From: Sedimentitalea nanhaiensis DSM 24252
Lineage (GTDB): Bacteria; Pseudomonadota; Alphaproteobacteria; Rhodobacterales; Rhodobacteraceae
Assembly (NCBI RefSeq): GCF_000473225.1
Contig: NZ_AXBG01000027.1
Span: 1-60,519 of the forward strand
DNA length: 60,519 nucleotides
Reading direction: 5' to 3'
The first letter of the stretch is position 1; each line of letters begins with the position of its first letter. Of the stretch, positions 27,313 to 35,931 are shown one piece after another. A model generated the notes under the pieces. That model saw nothing but the letters and a program-made list of their open reading frames with translations, was not told the DNA's origin and did not search any database. Made by a program: the position numbers and the translations under genes.

Positions 27313-28428
27313 TTAAATCGCCCCGGCCCGGCTGAAGACGCCGAAGAAGTTACCGATGACGTTGCTGACGGTCAGGGCGTCGTTGATCGGGGATTCGGTG
27401 GCCATCACCAGATCCTCGGGGTTGATCTGAAAGCGGCGGGCGGAAAACAGACCGTCCGCGGTGGTCAGATCCAGTGTGAACACCACCCGGGACTGGCGCG
27501 GGCCGCGCACCCCGGCGCGGGTGGCCGAGGCGGGGTATTCGCGCAGGATCAGCAGCCCCTTGGGGTCGGCCTTGGCGTCCTGAAAGCCGCCCATGATCGC
27601 CACCGCGTCCATCGCCGACACATCGTCCTTGGTAAAGAGATGCAGATCTTCGGTGCCGGTGGCGCCGAAGGACAGGAAATAGCGCTCATCCTCTTCCAGG
27701 AACACCCGGTCGCCGCCGCGCAGCAGCGTGTCCAGACGCGGATTGTTCAGAAGCCGGTCCACCGAGGTGCCATAGATCGACCCGCCGCGCATCAGCCGGA
27801 TCTGCGGGTTGTTCAGGTTCGAGCTGATGCCGCCGCCGGCCGAAATCAGCCCCAGCACCGAATAGTTGCGATCCGGCATCGGATAGGTGCCGGGTTGCAG
27901 CACGCCGCTGACCAGATCGACCGAATTGTTGCGCCCCTCGCTCATTGCCAGTTGCACCTGGGCCGAGGGCACGATGGATTCGAATGCGGTCTGCACCTCT
28001 TCGCGGGCCAGATCCGGGGTCAGGCCGATGACGCTGACCTTGCCCACATAGGGCAGGAAGATGTCGCCGTTGGACGCGACCTTCATGTCGGCCAGTTCGA
28101 TGTCTTTCTGTTCGGTCGTGGTCAGCAGCGAGTTGTCGGAACTGTCCCAGATCCGGATGTTCAGGCTGTCGCCGGGCTGAATGATCTGGCTGCGCGCGCC
28201 CTGGCTGGCGGAAATCCAGCCCAGCCGTTCCTGTTTGCCGGTGGCAGGCCAGTGCGCCACGGTGGGCAGAAAGGCGCGGGTCACCGGGTAGAGCGCAAAT
28301 TCGGCGGTGGCCTCGTCGGCCTCTTTCAGGATCTCCTCGCTCGCCGGGGCCCCGCCGGGCAGGCGGCCGCAATTGCCAAGGCCAAAAAGCAGACTCGTCA
28401 GCACGAGGGGCAGAAGAAGGGTGCGCAT
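27313..28428 (-). CDS. Outer-membrane polysaccharide export lipoprotein (OPX, Wza/KpsD-like)
   Basis: 371 aa. A lipoprotein signal (LLLPLVLTSLLFGLGNC, acylated Cys near residue 20) leads to a poly-export domain (IIQPGDSLNIRIWDSSDNSL ... GDIFLPYVGKVSVIGLTPDLA) and SLBB-type beta-grasp repeats (SVDLVSGVLQPGTYPMP, then VLGLISAGGGI). It would form the outer-membrane exit for capsule or EPS, pairing with the KpsE-type protein at 15118-16449. It diverges from the epimerase/phosphoglycosyl-transferase operon across 94 bases. Confidence 0.88.
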   Translation of the reverse strand: MRTLLLPLVLTSLLFGLGNCGRLPGGAPASEEILKEADEATAEFALYPVTRAFLPTVAHWPATGKQERLGWISASQGARSQIIQPGDSLNIRIWDSSDNSLLTTTEQKDIELADMKVASNGDIFLPYVGKVSVIGLTPDLAREEVQTAFESIVPSAQVQLAMSEGRNNSVDLVSGVLQPGTYPMPDRNYSVLGLISAGGGISSNLNNPQIRLMRGGSIYGTSVDRLLNNPRLDTLLRGGDRVFLEEDERYFLSFGATGTEDLHLFTKDDVSAMDAVAIMGGFQDAKADPKGLLILREYPASATRAGVRGPRQSRVVFTLDLTTADGLFSARRFQINPEDLVMATESPINDALTVSNVIGNFFGVFSRAGAI

Positions 28429-28522
28429 GGGCAGGGGGCCTGTATCGGTTGGTATTGGGGTGGGCGATTTTCGGCCCGCAAGATACTGTTACAAGGGATC
28501 GGGTCAACAGCACAGGGGTCGT

Positions 28523-29356
28523 ATGCAGTTTCCCAAGGTTCTGGTTCTGGGTGCAACAGGTCGCATCGGCGCGATCCTGCGCAGATGCTGGCCGCAGGAT
28601 GGGCCCAGGTGGCAAAGTCGCGCGCCGCAGGGCGGGCCGGGCTGGTGTGTGCTGGACCCGCTGGGGGATCCGGCGGCGCTGGCGCGGGCGGCGCGCGGTT
28701 GTGATGCGGTCCTGTGTCTGGCGGGGGGGGTGCCGGGCCGGGGGCGGCTGGCGGACAACGCCCCGCTGGCCCGGGCGGCGGTGCGCGCCGGGGCGGAAAC
28801 CGGGGCACGGGTGTTGCTGGCCTCGTCCGCCGCCGTTTACGGCGCGGCAGGTGGTGTGCTGCGCGAAGACGCCGTGCCGGTCCCGGTGTCGGAGTATGGT
28901 GCCGCCAAGGTGGCGATGGAGCGCCGGGGTGCCGCGCTGGCGGCAGAGCTGGGCGTGCCGGTCACCGCGTTGCGCATCGGCAATGTGGCCGGGGTGGATG
29001 CGATTCTGGGCGGCTGGCGGCCGGGGTTCCGGCTGGACCGGTTTGGCGACGGGCGCACGCCCCGGCGCAGCTATGTCGGCCCGGCCACCCTGGCGCGGGT
29101 GCTGGGCGATCTGCTGGCTGTGCCCGACCTGCCCGGGGTGCTGAACATCGCGGTTCCGGGCGTGGTGGAGATGGGGGCGCTGCTGGCGGCGGCGGATCTG
29201 GGCTGGACGCCGCGCACGCCAGACGATAGCGCCATCCCCGAGGTGCGCCTGTGCACCGAAACCCTGCAACGATTCACCGCCTTCACACCGGCCGAGAGCA
29301 CGGCGGCGGAGATGGTGGCGCAATGGCGCGCGCTGGAGGCGATGGAGACCGGATGA
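28523..29356 (+). CDS. NAD-dependent epimerase/dehydratase family protein
   Basis: 277 aa, SDR fold: VLVLGATGRIGAILRR (NAD site), DAVLCLAGG, VLLASSAAVYGA (Ser) and EYGAAKVAMER (YxxxK). Such SDRs next to a CapD-type dehydratase and a small phosphoglycosyl transferase usually finish a UDP-N-acetyl-6-deoxyhexose (4-keto reduction) before transfer to lipid; that role is inferred. The ATG at 28523 is the first that fits the fold. ATGA overlap with the next gene. Confidence 0.78.
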   Translation: MQFPKVLVLGATGRIGAILRRCWPQDGPRWQSRAPQGGPGWCVLDPLGDPAALARAARGCDAVLCLAGGVPGRGRLADNAPLARAAVRAGAETGARVLLASSAAVYGAAGGVLREDAVPVPVSEYGAAKVAMERRGAALAAELGVPVTALRIGNVAGVDAILGGWRPGFRLDRFGDGRTPRRSYVGPATLARVLGDLLAVPDLPGVLNIAVPGVVEMGALLAAADLGWTPRTPDDSAIPEVRLCTETLQRFTAFTPAESTAAEMVAQWRALEAMETG

Positions 29357-29967
29357 CCTGGCGCAAGCGCATTTTCGATCTGTTTTTTGTCAGCCTGCTG
29401 ATCGTGATCCTGGGTCCGGTGCTGATCGGGCTGCTGCTGTGGCTGCTGTGGAAGGAAGGCCGCCCGCTGTTCTATGTCGCCGAGCGGATGAAAGGCGTGG
29501 ACCGGCCCTTTGCCCTGTGGAAACTGCGCACGATGACGGTGGTGGACAGCGATTCCGGCGTGTCGGGTGGCGACAAGCAGGCCCGGATCACCCCCACGGG
29601 GGCCTGGCTGCGGGCCCGGCGGCTGGATGAATTTCCGCAGCTGTGGAACATCCTGAAGGGCGATCTGAGCTTTGTCGGGCCGCGCCCGCCGCTGCGCCAA
29701 TACGTCGAGGCCGACCCCGAGCTGTACCGCGCGGTGCTGAAATCGCGCCCCGGCGTGACCGGGCTGGCCAGCATCACCTATCACCGGCACGAGGCCGCGC
29801 TGCTGGCGCGCTGCGCCACCCCCGAGGAGACCGACGCGGTCTATCGGCGCATCTGCGTGCCGGCCAAGGCGCGGCTGGACCTGATCTATCAGCGCCACCA
29901 GAGCATGTGTTACGATTTCGACCTGGTGTTCCAGACCATTGGCAACCTGTTTCGGCGGCGCGGCTGA
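29353..29967 (+). CDS. Small bacterial sugar transferase (polyprenol-phosphate phosphoglycosyl transferase, PglC-like)
   Basis: 204 aa, the minimal monotopic form. One N-terminal re-entrant hydrophobic segment (FDLFFVSLLIVILGPVLIGL) is followed by the catalytic domain with PFALWKLRTM, RRLDEFPQLWNILKG (Asp-Glu dyad) and LSFVGPRPPLRQYVE. It moves a phospho-sugar from UDP-sugar to undecaprenyl phosphate, the first membrane step. Length matches PglC/WecP-type enzymes and lacks the large WbaP/WcaJ N-terminal domain. Coupled to the upstream epimerase. Confidence 0.87.
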   Translation: MTWRKRIFDLFFVSLLIVILGPVLIGLLLWLLWKEGRPLFYVAERMKGVDRPFALWKLRTMTVVDSDSGVSGGDKQARITPTGAWLRARRLDEFPQLWNILKGDLSFVGPRPPLRQYVEADPELYRAVLKSRPGVTGLASITYHRHEAALLARCATPEETDAVYRRICVPAKARLDLIYQRHQSMCYDFDLVFQTIGNLFRRRG

Positions 29968-29985
29968 GGCTGCGCCGCCGAAACA
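29948..29985 (+). terminator. Strong hairpin at the end of the phosphoglycosyl-transferase operon
   Basis: Perfect 14-base arms (TGTTTCGGCGGCGC and its complement at 29972-29985) with a 10-base loop that contains the TGA stop. No T-run follows, so it may be an mRNA-stabilising or Rho-linked structure. The rest of 29968-30268 shows no gene; it should hold the promoter of the next gene. Confidence 0.45.
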
Positions 29986-30268
29986 AAGGCTGGGGCTGGG
30001 TGTCGCGCAGCCTTCTGGACGCAGGTGGCATTAGCAAAAACCCAATGTGACGTTGCCGATTTGGTGCGGGCAGTGGTTTTGCGGGCACCGCCGTCAACAG
30101 CGCCGGAAAAATCAGCGGTTCATCGCCAAGAGGGGTTCACTTCGCTGTACATTTGCGCCAATGCAACCCAGTCTGTCGGGGACGGCCCGGGGCGTCGGAT
30201 GCGTAGCGCGCGTTCATAGGGTCGCAGACGGCCGCACCGGACAACAGGGCCGTGGGGACAGTGACAGA

Positions 30269-32143
30269 ATGTTGAACTTGATCCGCTCACTGACGCGCAA
30301 GCAGAAGGCCTGGGTGTTTCTGGCGCTCGATCTTGCGCTGATCCCGGTTGCGCTGCTGTTCACCTATGCGGTGCAGACCCTGCCGGCCTCGCCGGTCGAG
30401 AGCCTGTTGCAAAGCTTGCCGGTGCTGCCCTATCTGCTGGCCATCGCCGCCGGGTTGTCGATCTGGCTGGGACTGTCGAATATCCAGCTCAAGGAGTTCG
30501 AGGGCCATGCGGTGCGGCTGACCGCGGTTCTGGCGGTGGGGCTGACCGGAGCGGCGGCGATGCTGGCCGCCTTTGCGGGGCTGAACCAGCCACCGGGCAC
30601 CCATGTGATCTTCGGTCTGAGCTATTTCACGTTTGTGGTCGCCAACCGGGCGGTGCTGTATCAGGTCGTGACCGCGATTTACCGCCGCGCCGCGCCGCGC
30701 TGCCGGGTGCTGATCTATGGCGCCGGCACCACCGGCACCCAGCTGGCCTCGGCGCTGCGCGCGCATGAGGACATCGATCCCGTCGCCTTTGTCGATGACA
30801 ACGTATCGCTGCAGGGCATGCGGCTGATGGGGTTGCCGGTGTTTCCCCCGGCGCGCATTGCCGAACTGGTGGCCCAACGCCAGATCGACCGGGTGCTGTT
30901 GGCGATGCCCAGCCTGAGCCAGCCGAAACAGGCGCAGATCGCCCGGCGCCTGCAAAAGATGAAGCTGGAGGTTCAGGCGCTGCCCAGTTTCGCGCAATTG
31001 ATCGGCGAAGAGGCGCTGATCGACAAGCTGACTCCGGTGGCGCCACAGAATTTCCTGGGCCGCGAGGCCCGCGCGCAGGGGCTGGGCGATGCCTGCGACA
31101 GCTATAGCGGACGCACGGTGCTGGTGTCCGGCGCCGGAGGGTCGATCGGCTCGGAACTGTGCCGCCAGGTGCTGACCTGCCAGCCGGTGCGGGTGGTGCT
31201 GTACGAGCTGAGCGAACTGGCGCTGTATACCGTGCATCAGGAGCTGATGCAGTTGACCGAGGGCACCGGGATCGACCTGGTGCCGGTGCTGGGCTCGGTC
31301 ACCGATCCGCGCCAGGTCAGGAAGGTGCTGCAGGAGCACGGGGTGCAGGTGGTGCTGCATGCCGCGGCCTATAAACACGTGCCGCTGGTCGAGGCCAATC
31401 CCCTGGCCGGGCTGGCCAACAACGTCTTTGGCACCCAGACCCTGGCGCGCGAAGCCGCCGAGGTCGGGGTCGAACGGTTCATCCTGATTTCCAGCGACAA
31501 GGCGGTGCGTCCGGCCAATGTGATGGGGGCGTCCAAGCGGTTGGCGGAACTGGTGGTCCAGGATCTGGCGACGCGCCATTCAAGGACGATCTTTACCATG
31601 GTGCGGTTCGGCAATGTGCTGGGATCCAGCGGGTCGGTGGTGCCGCTGTTTCAGGACCAGATCAGCCGGGGCGGGCCGGTGACCGTGACCGATATCAACG
31701 TCAAACGGTTCTTCATGACCATTCGCGAGGCGGTGCAGCTGGTGCTGACCGCCGGGGCCGAGGCCCGTGGCGGCGAGGTGTTCGTGCTGGATATGGGCAC
31801 GCCGGTGCCGATCATGAAGCTGGCCCGTCAGGTGATTGAAAGCACCGGGTACACGGTGCGCGATGCGGACAATCCCGAGGGCGATATCGAAATCGAGCTT
31901 GTCGGGCTGCGTCCCGGCGAGAAGCTGGAGGAGGAACTGACCCTGTGCTCTGAGCTGATCGGCACCCGATACCAGAAGATTTTCTGCGCCCGCGAGGAGT
32001 ATCTCAGCGAGATCGAGGTCGCCGGGGTGCTGCGCGGATTGCGTCAGGCGCTGGTGGCCAGCGATGCCGAGGCCGCCCGCGCGGTCATCACCCGCTGGGT
32101 CGAGGGCTATAGCCCAAACGCGCCCGGACGCAAGAGCTCGTGA
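30269..32143 (+). CDS. Membrane nucleotide-sugar 4,6-dehydratase (CapD/WbpM/PglF family)
   Basis: 624 aa. Four membrane segments (residues about 15-125, for example WVFLALDLALIPVALLFTYA) lead to a CoA-binding-like Rossmann domain (CRVLIYGAGTTGTQLASAL) and then the SDR dehydratase domain (VLVSGAGGSIGSELCRQVL; ISSDKAVRPANVMGASKRLA with the Ser-Met-Lys catalytic set of WbpM-type enzymes; GSSGSVVPLFQDQI). It should convert UDP-GlcNAc to UDP-4-keto-6-deoxy-GlcNAc at the inner membrane, for the preceding epimerase and phosphoglycosyl transferase. The ATG at 30269 starts just before the first membrane helix. Confidence 0.88.
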   Translation: MLNLIRSLTRKQKAWVFLALDLALIPVALLFTYAVQTLPASPVESLLQSLPVLPYLLAIAAGLSIWLGLSNIQLKEFEGHAVRLTAVLAVGLTGAAAMLAAFAGLNQPPGTHVIFGLSYFTFVVANRAVLYQVVTAIYRRAAPRCRVLIYGAGTTGTQLASALRAHEDIDPVAFVDDNVSLQGMRLMGLPVFPPARIAELVAQRQIDRVLLAMPSLSQPKQAQIARRLQKMKLEVQALPSFAQLIGEEALIDKLTPVAPQNFLGREARAQGLGDACDSYSGRTVLVSGAGGSIGSELCRQVLTCQPVRVVLYELSELALYTVHQELMQLTEGTGIDLVPVLGSVTDPRQVRKVLQEHGVQVVLHAAAYKHVPLVEANPLAGLANNVFGTQTLAREAAEVGVERFILISSDKAVRPANVMGASKRLAELVVQDLATRHSRTIFTMVRFGNVLGSSGSVVPLFQDQISRGGPVTVTDINVKRFFMTIREAVQLVLTAGAEARGGEVFVLDMGTPVPIMKLARQVIESTGYTVRDADNPEGDIEIELVGLRPGEKLEEELTLCSELIGTRYQKIFCAREEYLSEIEVAGVLRGLRQALVASDAEAARAVITRWVEGYSPNAPGRKSS

Positions 32144-32233
32144 TGGTGGGGCAGGTCATTGCCCCCATGGCCCGCTTTGTGGTCTAAGCGGGCCAGAGGC
32201 CCGGCAGGCAAAACAGGCAAAAGGCGATCCCCC

Positions 32234-34483
32234 GTGTTCTTTCACGCGTTCTTTCCCGTGCATAAAAATGTGCTGTTCCGACGGCTGGTCCGGGTGTCGG
32301 CCCGCCCCTTGGCCCGACGGGCCGGCGCTGGTCTGGCGGCGCTGGTCCTGCTGGGCGGAACCGGGGCGGCCCAGGATGGTCCGGCGGCCGCCGCGGAACC
32401 GCTTGTGGTGCCGCTGCCGCCGCCCAGTCTGAACTTCTACGGCTCGCCGGGCATCATCGATATGCCCAGTGCCGAGATGTTGCCGGACGGGCAGTTCACC
32501 ACCGGCATTTCCACCTTTGGCGGTCAGACCCGGTACAACCTGACCTTTCAGGCCACCCCGTGGATGTCGGCCAGCTTTCGCTATAACAGCATCCAGGACT
32601 GGAACATGGGTGGCTTTAACACCTATTACGACCGCAGTTTCGACGTGCGGTTCCGGTTGCTGCAAGAGGGGCTGTACCGGCCCGAAATCACCTTGGGGCT
32701 GCAGGATTTTGTCGGCACCGGCATCTATGCCGGAGAATATGTCGTTGCCACCAAGACCTTTGCCACGCCGTCCTGGGGCGCGCGCGGGGGGGCGCGGCGG
32801 GACGGCCAGCTGAAGCTGACCGCCGGCATCGGCTGGGGGCGGTTGGGGTCCTATGGCAGCATCGGGTCCAGCGGGTCCCGCCCGACCTATGACCCCAACA
32901 GCGAAGGCGGCGAGCCGGCCTATGATCAGTGGTTTCGCGGACCCTATGCCCCCTTTGCCGGGATCGAGTGGCGGCCGAATGAAAAGCTGGGTCTGAAGCT
33001 GGAATATTCCAGCGACGATTATGTCACCGAGACCCAGGACGCCTCGGTCTTTGACAGGAAATCGCCGTTCAACTTTGGCGTCGAATATCAGGTCAGTCAG
33101 CGCACCCGTCTGGGGGCCTATTACATGTATGGCAGCGAGGTCGGGGTGAATCTGCAGGTGCAGCTGAACCCGAAGGCACCCGTCACCCCGATGCGTGCCA
33201 AAGCGCCACAACCGGTGCCGCAGCGCCCGCCGCGCAGCGCCAATCCGGCGGTCTGGGATACCGGCTGGGCCACGAGCGAAAGTGTCAAGTTGCAGCTGCG
33301 CGACCTGCTGGACCCGGAACTGCGGGCCGACGGGCTGGTGCTGGAAAGCTTGACGCTGGGGGCCGACAGTGCCGAACTGCGGTTCCGCAACCTGCAATAC
33401 ATGTCCTATGCCAACGCGGTGGGCCGGGCGGCGCGGGCGATGAGCCGGGTGATGCCCGCCTCGGTCGAGACTTTCCGGCTGGTGCCGCTGTCGGGCGGCA
33501 TGGCGCTGTCGGCCACCACGGTGCGCCGCTCTGACCTCGAGGCGCTGGAATTCGACGGCAACGCCACCGACGCGCTGCTGGCGGTCACCGCCTTTACGGA
33601 CGCGCCCGCGCAGACCGGCACGGCGATCCCGGCAAGCGATCTCTATCCCGACGCCAGCTGGTCGCTGGCCCCCTATTTCAGCCCGTCCTATTTCGACCCC
33701 GATCAGCCGTTCCGTCTTGATGTCGGGGTGGCGCTGCGCGGCAGCTATCAGCCCGCGCCGGGCTGGATCATCTCGGGCAACATCCGCCAGCGCATCGCCG
33801 GCAACGTCAAGGGCGGGCCGGCCTCGAATTCAAAGCTGCCCCATGTGCGCACGGATCAGGTGGAATATGCGCAATATGACACCACGCTGAACAATCTGTT
33901 TGTCGCCAAACAATGGCGTCCCGGGCGCAATCTCTATGCCCGCGCCACCGCCGGCTATCTGGAAACCATGTATGGCGGGGTGTCGGGCGAAGTGCTGTGG
34001 AAACCGGTTGCCAGCCCGCTGGCGCTGGGGGTCGAGGCGAATTACGTGGTCAAGCGCGACTTCGACCAGCTGTTCGGATTTCAGGAGTATGACGTGTTCA
34101 CCGGCCATGCCACGGCCTATTACGAATTCGGCGGCGGCTTCATGGGCCAGGTCGGGGTCGGCCGCTATCTGGCGGGCGATGTCGGGGCCACGGTCCGCCT
34201 GGAGCGCCGGTTCGACAATGGCTGGGTGGTGGGGGCCTTTGCCACCAAGACCAACGTTTCGGCCGAGGAATTCGGCGAAGGTTCGTTTGACAAGGGCATC
34301 ATGTTCCGGATCCCGGTCGGCTGGTTCCTGGGCAAGCCCAGCCGCCAGGCGTTCGGCACCACCATCCGCCCGGTGCAGCGCGATGGCGGGCAGATGGTGA
34401 GTGTTCCCGGACGGCTGTACGGCCAGGTGCGCACGGCGCATCGTGCGGCTCTGAAAGAGCAATGGGCGAGGGTGTGGGAATGA
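32234..34483 (+). CDS. yjbH: YjbH-family outer-membrane protein
   Basis: About 749 aa from a GTG at 32234; the start is uncertain and GTGs 24-42 bases later are possible. A signal peptide (ARRAGAGLAALVLLGGTGAAQ) is followed by the YjbH family opening NFYGSPGIIDMPSAEMLPDG and a long beta-rich body with alternating aromatic strands, ending in a beta-barrel-like half (YFDPDQPFRLDVGVALRG ... RNLYARATAGYLETMYGG). YjbH proteins are outer-membrane partners in exopolysaccharide export or regulation (yjbEFGH, gfcABCD). Followed by yjbF with a 4-base overlap. Confidence 0.82.
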   Translation: MFFHAFFPVHKNVLFRRLVRVSARPLARRAGAGLAALVLLGGTGAAQDGPAAAAEPLVVPLPPPSLNFYGSPGIIDMPSAEMLPDGQFTTGISTFGGQTRYNLTFQATPWMSASFRYNSIQDWNMGGFNTYYDRSFDVRFRLLQEGLYRPEITLGLQDFVGTGIYAGEYVVATKTFATPSWGARGGARRDGQLKLTAGIGWGRLGSYGSIGSSGSRPTYDPNSEGGEPAYDQWFRGPYAPFAGIEWRPNEKLGLKLEYSSDDYVTETQDASVFDRKSPFNFGVEYQVSQRTRLGAYYMYGSEVGVNLQVQLNPKAPVTPMRAKAPQPVPQRPPRSANPAVWDTGWATSESVKLQLRDLLDPELRADGLVLESLTLGADSAELRFRNLQYMSYANAVGRAARAMSRVMPASVETFRLVPLSGGMALSATTVRRSDLEALEFDGNATDALLAVTAFTDAPAQTGTAIPASDLYPDASWSLAPYFSPSYFDPDQPFRLDVGVALRGSYQPAPGWIISGNIRQRIAGNVKGGPASNSKLPHVRTDQVEYAQYDTTLNNLFVAKQWRPGRNLYARATAGYLETMYGGVSGEVLWKPVASPLALGVEANYVVKRDFDQLFGFQEYDVFTGHATAYYEFGGGFMGQVGVGRYLAGDVGATVRLERRFDNGWVVGAFATKTNVSAEEFGEGSFDKGIMFRIPVGWFLGKPSRQAFGTTIRPVQRDGGQMVSVPGRLYGQVRTAHRAALKEQWARVWE

Positions 34484-35160
34484 TCGGCTGTCTGGTTCGG
34501 TTGCGGGGGCTGGCCCTGCTGGCCCTGCTGGCCGCCTGCAGCGGTGGCACCGATGCGCCAACGCTGCAATTGCAGGTGATCGATGCCGCCCGCGCGTCGA
34601 TCGCGGCCCGGAGCGCGCCGGCGCCCGAGCGTCCGCCGCTGACCCGGGCGGTGCTGGACACGCTGGACGGGGCCTTTCTGGAGATCACCCGCGAACGCGA
34701 GGATCTGACCGCCTTTCTGTATCCCAGCCTGCAACGGCGCGACGGATCGGCGGGCGAGATCGTCGTCTGGCGCACCGAGACCGACGAGACCGTGACCCTG
34801 CGCGGCGGGGTGCTGATTGCCACCCGCGGGCTGGGCGGCGACGTACTGTCCACCGAGGTGCAACTGGGCGCCGGCGGACTGGGCCCGGCCTCGGGGCAAC
34901 GGGTGCTGCATGTGGCGGACAAGGACAACAAGCAGTTGACGCTGCCGCTGGCCTGCGACGTTGTCGACCTGGGCGCGGCCACGATCGAGATCATTGGCTG
35001 GACCCTGCCGACGCGCCACCTGCAGGAACGCTGTGAAGGCGGCGGTGGCACGGTGGTCAACGACTATTGGGTGGATCCGGGCAACGGGCCGATCTGGCAA
35101 TCGCGGCAATGGGCCGGGCCGCATATCGGCTATCTGCGGCTGCGTCAGGTGACAAGATAG
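34480..35160 (+). CDS. yjbF: YjbF/GfcB-family lipoprotein
   Basis: 226 aa. Lipoprotein signal LRGLALLALLAACSGG, then the family pattern with AFLYPSLQRRDGSAGEIVVW, VTLRGGVLIATRGLGGDVLS and a C-terminal WVDPGNGPIWQSRQW. Part of the yjbEFGH/gfc group 4 capsule gene set. The ATG at 34480 overlaps yjbH by 4 bases; one at 34462 is less likely because the signal peptide begins at the second. Confidence 0.82.
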   Translation: MIGCLVRLRGLALLALLAACSGGTDAPTLQLQVIDAARASIAARSAPAPERPPLTRAVLDTLDGAFLEITREREDLTAFLYPSLQRRDGSAGEIVVWRTETDETVTLRGGVLIATRGLGGDVLSTEVQLGAGGLGPASGQRVLHVADKDNKQLTLPLACDVVDLGAATIEIIGWTLPTRHLQERCEGGGGTVVNDYWVDPGNGPIWQSRQWAGPHIGYLRLRQVTR

Positions 35161-35374
35161 AGCAGACATGGCGCATCGCCCGTCTCAGCCCTGGGTTGAA
35201 ACAGGCGGCGTCCGGTCCCGGTACCGCCCAATCTTTCCGCACGCCTTTGGCGCGGTGTAATAAAAGGGCGACAATACGCTGCCGACCGGTCTAGACGATT
35301 GAAACGCTGCGCAAACTGCGGTACGTATCGACCAAGTGAAATATCCAAGACGCAACCAGTAAGGGTTCTGATCC

Positions 35375-35578
35375 ATGAAAAAATTCGCCGCAGCACTGAT
35401 TCTCTCCACCGTGGCCCTGACGTCGACCATGGCACCGGCCCGCGCACAGTCGCTTCCCGGTGCTCTGGGTGGGTCGCTGACAACCGCCAGCGCCATCGCG
35501 ATTGGCGCGTTTGTGGTATTTGCCGCCGTCATCATTGCCGACGATGACGATGCCAACGTCAGCACCACATCCCGCTAA
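35375..35578 (+). CDS. Small exported YjbE-like protein
   Basis: 67 aa: a signal peptide (KKFAAALILSTVALTSTMAPARA), a short Gly/Ser/Thr mature part, and a C-terminal membrane segment (AIAIGAFVVFAAVIIA) followed by DDDD. Small Thr/Ser-rich proteins of this kind accompany yjbF and yjbH (YjbE/GfcA), which supports the call. AAGGG lies upstream. It is followed by a strong terminator, so it ends the operon. Gene order here is H-F-E rather than the E. coli E-F-G-H. Confidence 0.62.
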   Translation: MKKFAAALILSTVALTSTMAPARAQSLPGALGGSLTTASAIAIGAFVVFAAVIIADDDDANVSTTSR

Positions 35579-35608
35579 GCGGACAGGTTCCGACAACAGG
35601 ATTACGTA

Positions 35609-35634
35609 CCAGGCCTTTGGGGGCCTGGTTTTTT
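35609..35634 (+). terminator. Rho-independent terminator
   Basis: CCAGGCC, a 6-base loop, GGCCTGG, then six Ts. It closes the yjb operon. Bases 35635-35931 up to the IS630 end hold nothing I can identify. Confidence 0.85.
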
Positions 35635-35931
35635 GCGCTTATACCATACCATCAAGTTCTGATGGCGCGGACATCCCCTGATCTCTGATCTGCTGAATTT
35701 TGGAGATGAAAACCATCAGGAGGTTAAGGACTGTTGGCGTTCGACGTGAAGTTGCTCTGCAAGCCACGTGGCTAGCTTCAGTGGCGTCGTCGTGTTTTTC
35801 CTGGTTTATCAAATAACATTTGATCAGAGCGTCGGCAGAAGCAGGCACCCTGAACAACGCGTTGCGAGCGCTGGAGGAAATAAGTCAGCGTCTTCAAAAC
35901 GGTGTTGCAAGTTTGTGGACGACGGATATTA

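Noticed and set aside
35639..35857. 72-codon minus-strand frame between terminator and IS630
   Set aside because: No family resemblance, no ribosome site and unusual composition.
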